Virus record (IMG/VR): IMGVR_UViG_3300032087_001318
Location: 1 to 44,329 of that record
Direction: 5' to 3' (one strand)
DNA length: 44,329 nt
Source of the DNA: a virus
Part shown: positions 1 to 8,007 of the stretch, in pieces
Layout: the number at the start of each line of letters is the position of its first letter
Numbering within the stretch: the first letter of the stretch is position 1
Translations under genes and position numbers: made by a program
Notes under the pieces: generated by a model
The model's database searches: none
Told to the model about the DNA's origin: nothing
Seen by the model: the letters and a program-made list of their open reading frames with translations, nothing else

Positions 1-1
1 C

Positions 2-448
2 GCACAGGCAGGGTTAGCTGGTAAAACACTGGAGCAGCAGGCACGTTCTGCTGGTCAAATAAGACAGGCTGGCTTTCAACAAGCACAACAGGCTGCACAA
101 AACGCTGCCCGTTTACAGGCCGGACTTGGTCAGGCGCAACAACAAATGTATGGTCAGGACATTAATCAGCTTCTGGGTATTGGTAGTCTGCAACAGCGTC
201 AGCAGCAGGCTGGCTTTGATGTTGCCAGAGCCAATGAACTGGCACGACAGGCTCTACCGTATCAGGAAATTGGCTTCTTATCGGATCTCTTTCGTGGTGT
301 ACCAGCGTTGCAGTCAACTATGCAAACAACTTCGGCTCCGAGTCCGAGCCTTGGCTCACAACTTCTCGGACTCGGTATCGCGGGTCTCGGTGCTGCTGGT
401 CAGGCTGGTAGCTTTGGTAACTTGTTCGGTGGCTTTGGGGGTGCATAA
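2..448 (+). CDS. Gln/Ala/Gly-rich virion-associated protein, C-terminal part
   Basis: The reading frame is open from base 2, so the start lies before the window. The visible 148 residues are rich in Gln and Ala in the first half, with heptad-like spacing that suggests a long helix. They end in a low-complexity Gly/Leu/Ala tail that closes in FGNLFGGFGGA. The stop codon overlaps the next ATG (TAATG), so translation is probably coupled. Position just before two very large internal virion proteins suggests an ejection or tail-associated structural role, which is inference. No catalytic motif is visible. Confidence 0.7.
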   Translation, partial: AQAGLAGKTLEQQARSAGQIRQAGFQQAQQAAQNAARLQAGLGQAQQQMYGQDINQLLGIGSLQQRQQQAGFDVARANELARQALPYQEIGFLSDLFRGVPALQSTMQTTSAPSPSLGSQLLGLGIAGLGAAGQAGSFGNLFGGFGGA

Positions 449-2427
449 TGAACAACGAAGTCTTACGTCGTAAAATGTTCCGCACTGTACTGGCGGATTC
501 TCGTGCTCCAGCCGGGATCCTCGCATCTTCGCCTGAGATGGTAGATACTGTAAGTCGTCGTGCAAACGGCGGACTTGAAGCTCGTAGAAGACTTGCAGGG
601 CAGCAGTTTATGAGACAGTTTGCTGGCATGCCTGAAGGTAGCAGCAAACCTGACTACGTTATGAAACCAGTTTTTGATGCTGCAAGGTCAGCAGGTCGTG
701 CGGTAGAATCTTACTTAGAAGTCTTAGAACGTGTCAAGAATCTTCCGTACAACCAACAGGTGGAAGAGCTTACAAAAGCTGGTTACGGAGCTACAATAGG
801 TCCTGATGTTCCTGATTTCTTATCTCGAACAGGAGACGCAGCCAAACAACGAATAGGTGCAGACATTGAGCAAACCAAGCAAACGCTTGGTAAAGTTCTT
901 GCACCAGGGGCAGATAAGCCTGTTATTGACGCAATACAAAGCGGCATTGTTTCTGTTAAAGATGCACTAGGATTAATTGGTCCAGCAGATGCTGGTATGC
1001 CTGGGGGTGAGGCTCCTGTTAAAAATAGAACGCCTTTGTCTGCAACTGATTTAGTTGTTCCAACAGATAACGATGAGTTCGGTAACATTGCTCCAGATGG
1101 CACAATGCCAACAAACGTAGTACCAGACAACGTAGGGTCAGAAACGACGGCAGCGGAAGAGCTTGCTGAAAATCAAAACATTGCTGCCGCAGCAAACAAG
1201 GAGATTAACGCCTCTGATAATCCTAAACAAACAACTTTAAACATCAGTGATACTGTGTCAAAACTTAGAAGCAATCTTGATGCAGCTTTAACGGGTGGAA
1301 AACCTACTAACAAAATTAATCCCAAGCAGGGAGAGAAGGACAGCACCTTTGCCGCTTTTGCAGGAAAACTAGCGGAAAGAGCTACACCTGACGAAGTAGA
1401 CCTTGAAGCCATAGACAAACTGGTGAAAGAAACTGTTGGCTTTGATCCTGATCAGGCAAAGGAAGACAGGAAAGGCGCGTTTTGGAACGCAGTAATTACG
1501 GCAGGTTTGTCAATAGCTGCGGGTGAAAGTCAGAATGCTTTGACAAATATTGCAAAGGGCCTTGGCTTTGCGTTTGATCAGTATGGCAAACGTATAGGTG
1601 AGCTTACAGCGCAAGAAAGAGAAGATCAAAAAGAGGCACGTCGTCTTCGTTTTGATTTAATTCAAAGTGAGAAGCAAGCAAACATCGCTAAAGCTGCTGC
1701 TGATGACGCTTTCAATCAAAGACAGATTCAAAACATGATGGACTTTGAAAAAACTAAAGATGAGAAAGCCTATAGAGAAGCAACACTAGCTAATCAAAAC
1801 GCACAAATAAGAAGCAACTTTGAAATAAATGCCATAACATTACTTCAAAAACAAAACTTTCAAGATCAAAGTTTAGAGATACAACGAGACACATTAAACG
1901 AAACCATTAGAAAAAATATGTTGCCTGATAGCGAGACGGGTAAACTGTTACTAGATACTGGAATGGCTACAGTTAATGACGACGGTGTTCTTGTTTTAAA
2001 TGAGAAAGGCCAGGAGGCTTTACCTGAAGGTTTTCTTGTTAACTTCGTTCAAGACTTTGCTAAAAAAGAAACCGCTCTTTCTACCTCAACAGGTAAAGTT
2101 GCTGTTCCAATACAACAAGCAGCCGCTTTAACTAGAGTTTTAGAGGGCAGGCCACAGCCAGGAGATAGAGAACTGGCTATGTCAAGTGAGGCATATAAAA
2201 CAGCGGCTAAAGATCAGTACGGAGCGTCACCAGAAGATATATTTGCTTTCTTAGGAGCGAACCAGTCCGCACTGGGTGGTGAGGTTTCAGGCACAGATAC
2301 ACCATTCAGAAGCATTCCTGAGTTTGATGTTGCGCCAGATGGTCAGACTTTAGCAGCTTTAGCTAAAGCAGGAGTTACTCAAGTTAAAGTTGGCGGAAAA
2401 ACCTTTCCTATAGTGCAATCAAATTAG
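448..2427 (+). CDS. Large helical virion protein, 659 aa, function unknown
   Basis: This 659-aa protein starts with a basic, Arg-rich segment (MNNEVLRRKMFRTVLADSRA). Residues about 370-480 are rich in Lys, Glu and Gln and look coiled-coil. A short hydrophobic stretch near residues 345-365 (FWNAVITAGLSIAAG) could be an amphipathic or membrane-active helix. It is sandwiched between a Gln-rich protein and a 1431-aa protein and precedes the lysozyme, the usual place for internal or ejection proteins of short-tailed phages. I do not recognise a family. The start is fixed by the TAATG overlap with the gene before it. Confidence 0.8.
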   Translation: MNNEVLRRKMFRTVLADSRAPAGILASSPEMVDTVSRRANGGLEARRRLAGQQFMRQFAGMPEGSSKPDYVMKPVFDAARSAGRAVESYLEVLERVKNLPYNQQVEELTKAGYGATIGPDVPDFLSRTGDAAKQRIGADIEQTKQTLGKVLAPGADKPVIDAIQSGIVSVKDALGLIGPADAGMPGGEAPVKNRTPLSATDLVVPTDNDEFGNIAPDGTMPTNVVPDNVGSETTAAEELAENQNIAAAANKEINASDNPKQTTLNISDTVSKLRSNLDAALTGGKPTNKINPKQGEKDSTFAAFAGKLAERATPDEVDLEAIDKLVKETVGFDPDQAKEDRKGAFWNAVITAGLSIAAGESQNALTNIAKGLGFAFDQYGKRIGELTAQEREDQKEARRLRFDLIQSEKQANIAKAAADDAFNQRQIQNMMDFEKTKDEKAYREATLANQNAQIRSNFEINAITLLQKQNFQDQSLEIQRDTLNETIRKNMLPDSETGKLLLDTGMATVNDDGVLVLNEKGQEALPEGFLVNFVQDFAKKETALSTSTGKVAVPIQQAAALTRVLEGRPQPGDRELAMSSEAYKTAAKDQYGASPEDIFAFLGANQSALGGEVSGTDTPFRSIPEFDVAPDGQTLAALAKAGVTQVKVGGKTFPIVQSN

Positions 2428-2436
2428 GGGTTTCGC

Positions 2437-5400
2437 ATGGCTGAATTTAAACTAGGGCCTGCGCTGGAAGATTCTACAGGGGGTTTTTCATTAGGCCCCG
2501 CCTTGGAAGAAGAGCAGAAAGAAACTACCACACCGACCACAGGGAGTTTTTCATTAGGCCCCGCCTTGGAAGAAGAAGAGTATGAAGGTGTGGCGCAAGA
2601 GTTCTTTGAGGGCGTTGGTTCTGGTCTCATAGGCATACCACAGGGAATCTTGGAACTCGGTGCTTCGGTCGTGGACCTTGCGGCTGACACCGACTATGCA
2701 TCTTCTGTTACTGACGCTGCCAACAAGCTGCGCGATGCCGCAGGTATTGACCCCGTTGGTCTGGTCGGTAAAGGCACAGAAGTAATTACTCAATTTGTAA
2801 TACCCGGTCTTGGTGCAGCCAGCGCGGTAAGCAAAGCCAGTAGGTTTAGTAAAGCTGGCAGACTTCGCAAGGCAGTCAAAGATGGTCAGATAGTTTCCAA
2901 ACAAACACCTACAACCATTCGACCCTCAGCAAAGTCTAGTCCTACAAGAGACCTGACACAGGGCGAGAAACTAGCTTTGGGGGCACAACAGGTTGCTGCC
3001 GCAGGTCTTGCAGATGCGGTGGTTGCAACAGATGGTATTACAACAATTGGTGATTTCTTTGAAGGTGGCCCTACACAAACAAACCAAGAGATTGGTCTTT
3101 CAGGTAGAGAAGAAGCCCTGCGCAGGTTAGGCAACAAACTTAAAGTAGGATTTGAAACTGGTACAATTGCTACCGTTGCCCCCGTAGCTATAGCCGGGAC
3201 TGTTGCAACAACAGGAAAAGTATTAACTGAGACACCTATTCTAAGAGAAGCGGTCAGAGGAACGGCTACCGGAGTCAGGTCTGCTGGAAGAAAAGTTTCT
3301 GAGGGTCTGCAAAACATTGAAGCCAGACGTGCGTTAGGGCAGCAACAAAACATTGTTGCTGACAAGTTGGCTGATATAGCTTCCGTGTTCCGCTATCGTG
3401 GGTTCATGCCAGAAGAAGTCGCAGAGGCACGACTGCTTGTTACAGGACAGACTGATGCAATCATCAAGACTGCTAAGAACATTCTTGGTTCTATGGATAA
3501 AGAAATAAACAAGGTCTTGAAAGAAGCAGACAAGGTTTCAAATGGTGCAAGTCCTTTAACCAAACAAAGTATGTTTAACAACATCGAAGAGTTTATGACC
3601 GCTCCGACACAACAGATGCGGGACCGTGCTATTGCAGAGCTTCCAGATAATGTTGCTGAACAGGCCAAGAACATGCGCGGTCTTATTCAGTCTTTGAATA
3701 AGAATGTTTTAGAAAGTGACTTCTTAAAAAGAATGGATGATTTAAATCCAAAAGAATCTGCACGATTAAGAGGTGAGATAAACAAAAACATAAACACTTA
3801 TCTCCGCAGGCGTTATCAATCTTTTGAAGTAAAAAACTACACTCCTACAAACGAAGCGTTTGAAAAAGGTGTTGCTGGTTTTCAACAAAGTCCAGCAGCA
3901 ACTCTTGAAGAGTTGTCAAAGATTATCAATAAAACTGCCGACCCTGCTGAACGGCAGGACCTTTTGCGTCAGTTTGGTATGAGAGAAACTATGTCTCCTG
4001 AACTTGATAAAGGACTTATCTTTGAATTTGTAGACCCTAGCAACATTACTAGAGCAGCAGCGGAAAGAGCGGCAAGAAACTTCTTACAAAACAACACAAG
4101 AAAAGTGGGAAGCGGCAAACTCGGTAACTCCTCAAGAGTAGCAGACCACAGGATAAACGCAAAGCTGTTTGCAAATAGAGCAAACCTGCCAAAGTTTAAG
4201 CGTGAACTATTGGGTGAGATTACAGATCCAAAAGAAAGTTTTCTTGGAACTGTAGCTGACTTAGCAGAGTTTAAAGCTGTAGATGATTACTTCTCAAGGA
4301 TTCGTCTTTTAGCTACACAGAGAAAAGCTGATGGTTCATTAGCTAATCCAGGAATAGCTCAACTGTTTAGAGACACAACACAAATGTCTAAAGCAGAGAA
4401 GGATGACCTTATCGAAGCTGGATACAAGATATTAGACGCTGACACCACACCTCAAGGCACAAAACTAAAGCTAGATGAGGGAGACTTTGGATCTCTTCGC
4501 GGCTTTGCTGTGCCCGATAAGATATCTCAAGACCTAACAAGACTTGTTATCGGAGACCAAGGTGTTCTAGGTAATGCTATTAGATCTACCTATTCGGGTT
4601 TTCTTAGAGTTAAAGGTGCTACACAATTTGGTAAGACGGTCTTGTCTCCAATCACTCAACTTAGAAACGTAACCACAGCTTCATTGTTTGCTCTTGCACA
4701 AGGCAATATAGGTAGAGGTGCGAATCTTGGTGAGTCAGTTCGACTGGTTTATGACAATTTGTTTACTGGCGTGGCACCGGAACAGGCAGCGCGAACTTTT
4801 TCTGAGCTACAAGAACTTGGAATTATTGGCACACAGGCACAGCTTCGAGAACTGCAAGACCTAATTCAAAAAGGTTTTGGTTATGGTGTGGAGGAAATCA
4901 ACGGCATACCTGTTGGCAGAAAGTTTGGTAGTAAATTTACAGACAATCAGTTGGGAGCTTTTGTAGGAAACCTGGGTAAGAAAGCTGAGAATCTATACCA
5001 AGCAGGGGACGACATATGGAAGATATACAACTTTGATTTTGAACTAAACAAGTTGAAAAACGCATATCGTAAGGCAGGATTAACTGACGATGCAATCGTC
5101 GCTGACTTGGTAAAACGTCGTGGCATAACCGTCACTGGTGAAGAGACAGCCGAAAGACTTCTACGAGAAGAAGCTGCTCGTATTGTCCGCAATACAGTGC
5201 CAAACTACAACATGGCACCAGAGGCAATAAGAACATTACGTCGGGCACCTGTTGGTAACTTCATAGCTTTTCCGTATGAGATTCTTAGAACAGGGGCAAA
5301 CACAATTGCTCGTGGTGTGGATGAGTTAGCAAGTGAGATACCAGAAATTAGACAGATTGGACTGCGTCGATTAACTGGTGCTATCACAACATTTGGTGCG

Positions 5401-6732
5401 TTACCCGCAGGGATGTCTGCGCTGGCATACGAACTGTCGGGTGTTAGTGAAGAAAAAATGAAAGCGTATCAGCGGTCACTGGGACCTCGTTGGGAAAAGA
5501 ACGCAAGGCTCTTGCCCACAGGCATAGATAAAAAAACTGGCCTGCCCACATATATAAACTATAGCTATTCTAATCCATACGACATGTTAGAAAAAATAGC
5601 TATTGCTGCCATCAACGGGGCTGAAGAAGGACGGCTGCAAGGTAAGAGCGGTGCAGAAATTACTTTAAAGGCAGCAAATGACTCACTCGCTGAACTGTTT
5701 GCTCCATTCACCGAAGAGGCAATTATTACTGCAAAGATTCGTGACGTGCTTGATCCAGCCACAGATGTAATTGGTTTTCGTCAGGCAGGACAACTTACTG
5801 GCGGACGCGGGGGTCAGACACAAACAGGCGCAAGGGTGTATAATCCAGAAGATTCTGTGGGGGATAAGTTTGGAAAAAGCTTTCTTCATGTATTAGATGG
5901 TTTGCTTCCGTCCGTCATACCTGTGGACGTTCGCTCTGGTGAACTCGAAGCTAGTCGCTTTGCTCGTGGTTTTGTAAACGGTCTTAACTTAGAAGAGACT
6001 GTTGGCATTTCATCTGTGGATAGAATGAAGAGAGAAAGAGAACTGTCTTCGGAATTAGCTCGTGCTTTTACAGGCATTACCGAAATGCCCATTGAACCAA
6101 CTGGTTTGAAGTTCAGAGGTTACGAGATTGCTGAAGCTAGAAAAGATGCAAACAATATATTTACAGCGGTTTCAAACAGAGCTAACGCAACACCACAAGA
6201 TTTTATAAACGCATACAGAGCGGCTAACGAGGCAAACTTTAGAATTCAACGAGAGCTTTTTAACATTGTTAATGATATGAAAACTCTTGGCATGAACAAA
6301 AGACAAATTGCTACTCAGCTAAGAGCAGCTAGAGTTTCTGGAAGACAACTAAGTGCTACCTTGTCAGGGAAGTTTATTCCTGTGAACGTAAGTAGAACAG
6401 TTCAGAAAAACATTTTTGACAACGATTTAAGAAGTCAGTTTCCTGTAAAAGAGATAGCAAAAATTAGAAAAGAATATGCTGGCAAACCTCTGGCGGTGGA
6501 AACAAAAGAACCTCAACCTGAAGTATCAGTCGAGCCAGTACAACAACCAGTTGCAGCAACCGCAACTCCTCCGGCGGTAGCGCAAGCGGGGGCCGCTCCT
6601 GCCCAAACAACGGCGGCTCCCGCACCTACTTCACAACCACAGAGCAGTGGTGGTATACTTCCATTACTTTCCGGCGGCAATCCAATCGATGCGCTGAAGA
6701 ACTTACAGATTTTCCAGAGGACACAACCATGA
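2437..6732 (+). CDS. Giant internal virion (ejection) protein, 1431 aa
   Basis: This is the largest gene of the window. Three copies of an F-x-LGPALE motif occupy residues 3-46, two of them in a 30-bp perfect DNA repeat. A hydrophobic glycine-rich region (about 55-140) and an alanine/valine-rich segment near 240-260 could interact with membrane. The bulk is helical. The last 80 residues are a Pro/Ala/Thr/Gln-rich linker followed by a short hydrophobic end. Size, composition and position next to the lysozyme fit the giant proteins that short-tailed phages carry inside the capsid and eject with DNA (T7 gp15/gp16-like role, inferred from context only). The stop overlaps the lysozyme start by 4 bases. 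Confidence 0.8.
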   Translation: MAEFKLGPALEDSTGGFSLGPALEEEQKETTTPTTGSFSLGPALEEEEYEGVAQEFFEGVGSGLIGIPQGILELGASVVDLAADTDYASSVTDAANKLRDAAGIDPVGLVGKGTEVITQFVIPGLGAASAVSKASRFSKAGRLRKAVKDGQIVSKQTPTTIRPSAKSSPTRDLTQGEKLALGAQQVAAAGLADAVVATDGITTIGDFFEGGPTQTNQEIGLSGREEALRRLGNKLKVGFETGTIATVAPVAIAGTVATTGKVLTETPILREAVRGTATGVRSAGRKVSEGLQNIEARRALGQQQNIVADKLADIASVFRYRGFMPEEVAEARLLVTGQTDAIIKTAKNILGSMDKEINKVLKEADKVSNGASPLTKQSMFNNIEEFMTAPTQQMRDRAIAELPDNVAEQAKNMRGLIQSLNKNVLESDFLKRMDDLNPKESARLRGEINKNINTYLRRRYQSFEVKNYTPTNEAFEKGVAGFQQSPAATLEELSKIINKTADPAERQDLLRQFGMRETMSPELDKGLIFEFVDPSNITRAAAERAARNFLQNNTRKVGSGKLGNSSRVADHRINAKLFANRANLPKFKRELLGEITDPKESFLGTVADLAEFKAVDDYFSRIRLLATQRKADGSLANPGIAQLFRDTTQMSKAEKDDLIEAGYKILDADTTPQGTKLKLDEGDFGSLRGFAVPDKISQDLTRLVIGDQGVLGNAIRSTYSGFLRVKGATQFGKTVLSPITQLRNVTTASLFALAQGNIGRGANLGESVRLVYDNLFTGVAPEQAARTFSELQELGIIGTQAQLRELQDLIQKGFGYGVEEINGIPVGRKFGSKFTDNQLGAFVGNLGKKAENLYQAGDDIWKIYNFDFELNKLKNAYRKAGLTDDAIVADLVKRRGITVTGEETAERLLREEAARIVRNTVPNYNMAPEAIRTLRRAPVGNFIAFPYEILRTGANTIARGVDELASEIPEIRQIGLRRLTGAITTFGALPAGMSALAYELSGVSEEKMKAYQRSLGPRWEKNARLLPTGIDKKTGLPTYINYSYSNPYDMLEKIAIAAINGAEEGRLQGKSGAEITLKAANDSLAELFAPFTEEAIITAKIRDVLDPATDVIGFRQAGQLTGGRGGQTQTGARVYNPEDSVGDKFGKSFLHVLDGLLPSVIPVDVRSGELEASRFARGFVNGLNLEETVGISSVDRMKRERELSSELARAFTGITEMPIEPTGLKFRGYEIAEARKDANNIFTAVSNRANATPQDFINAYRAANEANFRIQRELFNIVNDMKTLGMNKRQIATQLRAARVSGRQLSATLSGKFIPVNVSRTVQKNIFDNDLRSQFPVKEIAKIRKEYAGKPLAVETKEPQPEVSVEPVQQPVAATATPPAVAQAGAAPAQTTAAPAPTSQPQSSGGILPLLSGGNPIDALKNLQIFQRTQP
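2484..2576 (+). repeat. Duplicated 30-bp segment encoding the FSLGPALEE motif
   Basis: Bases 2484-2513 and 2547-2576 are identical over 30 bp, with a period of 63 bp (21 codons). Third-codon positions are identical too, so the duplication looks recent. A diverged third motif copy, FKLGPALED, lies just upstream at the protein N-terminus. Confidence 0.9.
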
Positions 6733-7190
6733 AATCAACAACCATAGATCAGCTACGTCAGGAGCTTGCCTCCGACGAGGGCTGCAAGTACGAAATATAT
6801 TTGGACCACCTAAATTTACCAACTTTCGGAATTGGTCACCTCATTAAGAAAGACGACCCTGAGTACGGCAAACCTGTTGGTACAGTCATAGAACAGGAAC
6901 GTGTGGACAACGTGTTTAAGTTAGACATCGCTGTCACACTTGAAGACTGTCACCGCCTGTACCCAGACTGGAACGACCTACCAGAAGAATGTCAGCTTAT
7001 CATTGCAAACATGATGTTCAACCTGGGGTATCCTCGCCTGTCAAAGTTTGTCGGAATGAAGGCAGGGGTAGACGCACGAGACTTCAATGAAGCAGCCGAC
7101 CAGATGGTGGACTCGAAGTGGTATACGCAGGTGCCGAACCGCGCACGTCGTTTGGTAGCAAGGATGAGGGCACTGGCAGATGGAGAGTAA
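6729..7190 (+). CDS. T4-type lysozyme (glycoside hydrolase family 24)
   Basis: This 153-aa muramidase would hydrolyse the MurNAc-GlcNAc bond of peptidoglycan for lysis. The catalytic triad is visible as Glu17, Asp26 and Thr32 in DEGCKYEIYLDHLNLPTFGIGH. The spacing of 9 and 6 residues equals that of T4 lysozyme (Glu11, Asp20, Thr26). Family hallmarks also include FGIGH after the Thr, NMMFNLGYPRLSKF in the C-terminal lobe, and a basic C-terminal helix (RARRLVARMRAL). No signal peptide or anchor is seen, so export would need a holin. Membrane proteins that could play that part lie far away at 30.3-31.3 kb. The gene sits directly after the giant virion protein, so a virion-associated role cannot be excluded. 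Confidence 0.93.
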   Translation: MKSTTIDQLRQELASDEGCKYEIYLDHLNLPTFGIGHLIKKDDPEYGKPVGTVIEQERVDNVFKLDIAVTLEDCHRLYPDWNDLPEECQLIIANMMFNLGYPRLSKFVGMKAGVDARDFNEAADQMVDSKWYTQVPNRARRLVARMRALADGE

Positions 7191-7347
7191 AGAACACTGC
7201 TCACCCCGCTGCCCACGATGTCAGGGCAATCTCAAGACAGTTTATGTACACGGACACGAACAATGTGTTACATGTGGTCAGATAGTTGATGACTGCTGTC
7301 AAGGAGAAGTAGCATGCGAACCAAAAACCCAGTCGCAAGAAGCCTGA
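7180..7347 (+). CDS. Small zinc-ribbon protein, 55 aa
   Basis: The gene starts inside the last codons of the lysozyme gene (11-base overlap). It has two Cys pairs typical of a zinc ribbon, CPRC at residues 11-14 and CVTC at 29-32, and three more Cys in CCQGEVAC. The function is unknown. Small zinc ribbons often mediate protein or nucleic-acid contacts. The start has only a weak ribosome site, and translation is probably coupled to the lysozyme. The 3' end overlaps the next small gene in another frame. Confidence 0.7.
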   Translation: MESKEHCSPRCPRCQGNLKTVYVHGHEQCVTCGQIVDDCCQGEVACEPKTQSQEA

Positions 7348-7490
7348 AACTACGACGATTCAGGCTCAAAATAGTCAAACCCCGCAAAGGTAAGGGGTCT
7401 TACAGAAGGAAGGGCAGAACCCTTCCTTTTTCTATGTGGTTGTTTTTATTGATTTTTAACATCGATTCTCAGGGCGTTCATGAACGATAG
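7314..7490 (+). CDS. Short highly basic phage protein, 58 aa
   Basis: It is preceded by a strong ribosome site (AAGGAG, seven bases before ATG). The first 36 residues are extremely basic (MRTKNPVARSLKLRRFRLKI then PRKGKGSYRRKGR), resembling short NPVA-type basic proteins seen in many phages (DUF7230-like, by memory). The remaining residues are read through an intrinsic terminator hairpin and turn hydrophobic (MWLFLLIF), so the natural protein may once have ended near residue 35. It converges with and overlaps the leftward gene ending at 7446. Confidence 0.55.
   Translation: MRTKNPVARSLKLRRFRLKIVKPRKGKGSYRRKGRTLPFSMWLFLLIFNIDSQGVHER
7405..7433 (+). terminator. Intrinsic terminator ending the rightward virion-lysis operon
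   Basis: GGAAGGG (7408-7414), loop CAGAA, and CCCTTCC (7420-7426) form a perfect 7-bp stem, extendable by the A/T pairs on each side, followed directly by TTTTT. It lies at the convergent junction between the rightward operon and the leftward replication operon. It sits inside the coding frame of the 58-aa basic protein. Confidence 0.85.
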
Positions 7491-7640
7491 CTGTGTCATA
7501 GTACCTTCAGGTCGCTGAGAATCACGTTTTTTTCTTTCTTGTTGCCTAATCACCCTACATTCTGCATGAACATAGGTATCCCAGAAGGGTGCGCCGCCAT
7601 CTCGCCAGCACTTTTGATAATACCACGTTTGTGTTGTCAC
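7446..7640 (-). CDS. Small hypothetical protein, 64 aa, last gene of the leftward operon
   Basis: This is a charged protein with aromatic-rich N-terminus (TWYYQKCW) and basic middle (RVIRQQERKKRDSQRPEG). The likely start is GTG at 7640, overlapping the TGA of the upstream zinc-ribbon gene (CAGTGACA), with an AAGGA ribosome site. I do not recognise a family. It is the most promoter-distal gene of the leftward replication block and ends 13 bases from the shared convergent terminator region. Confidence 0.55.
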   Translation of the reverse strand: MTTQTWYYQKCWRDGGAPFWDTYVHAECRVIRQQERKKRDSQRPEGTMTQLSFMNALRIDVKNQ

Positions 7641-7804
7641 TGATCTGGTCCTTCTAAAGGTTGAAAGTACAGATAAAACGCATCACAGTTGGGGCAGTGC
7701 AGGTTTGATTCAATATATTCTCTGCCATCTGCATCTTCACTATCATGATCACCGCCCCATATTAGCTGATGTCCACATGACCAGCACTCAGGTTGAGACG
7801 CCAT
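7637..7804 (-). CDS. Small zinc-finger protein, 55 aa
   Basis: The protein has CWSC at residues 7-10 and CPNC at 37-40 framing an acidic insert (GGDHDSEDADG), a four-cysteine zinc ribbon. Small proteins of this design are common in phage genomes and their role is unknown. The gene begins inside the end of the 70-aa gene upstream and overlaps the next gene by four bases. Confidence 0.7.
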   Translation of the reverse strand: MASQPECWSCGHQLIWGGDHDSEDADGREYIESNLHCPNCDAFYLYFQPLEGPDQ

Positions 7805-8000
7805 TTTTTTTCTCACACTTCCATCCTGTTACCGCTATCGGTGATTTGAATTGCAGCCACATTTTTATTGTGTGTGCCAGCATTTCATCGATGCGTTCTT
7901 CACATTGCTTCTCAGTTTCATAAGGACCCCTGTCATCTCTCATTTCAAAACAGGCGTTCTTCATCATCAAGTGACAGCCAATCAAACTTGCATAGAACAT
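7788..8000 (-). CDS. Conserved small phage protein, 70 aa
   Basis: This soluble protein has the pattern MFYASLIGCHLMM...MRDDRGPYETEKQCEERIDEML...PIAVTGWKCEK, with three cysteines. It resembles short proteins that follow DNA polymerase genes in uncultured marine phages (recognised by pattern only). It has a GAGG ribosome site five bases before the ATG and starts seven bases after the polymerase stop, so it is in the replication operon. The function is unknown. Confidence 0.65.
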   Translation of the reverse strand: MFYASLIGCHLMMKNACFEMRDDRGPYETEKQCEERIDEMLAHTIKMWLQFKSPIAVTGWKCEKKNGVST

Positions 8001-8007
8001 GTCTACC

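Noticed and set aside
2886-3365. Leftward 159-codon open frame inside the giant virion protein gene
   Set aside because: It has Val/Ala/Ser/Pro-rich low-complexity translation from the antisense strand and lacks a ribosome site; the rightward gene is unbroken.
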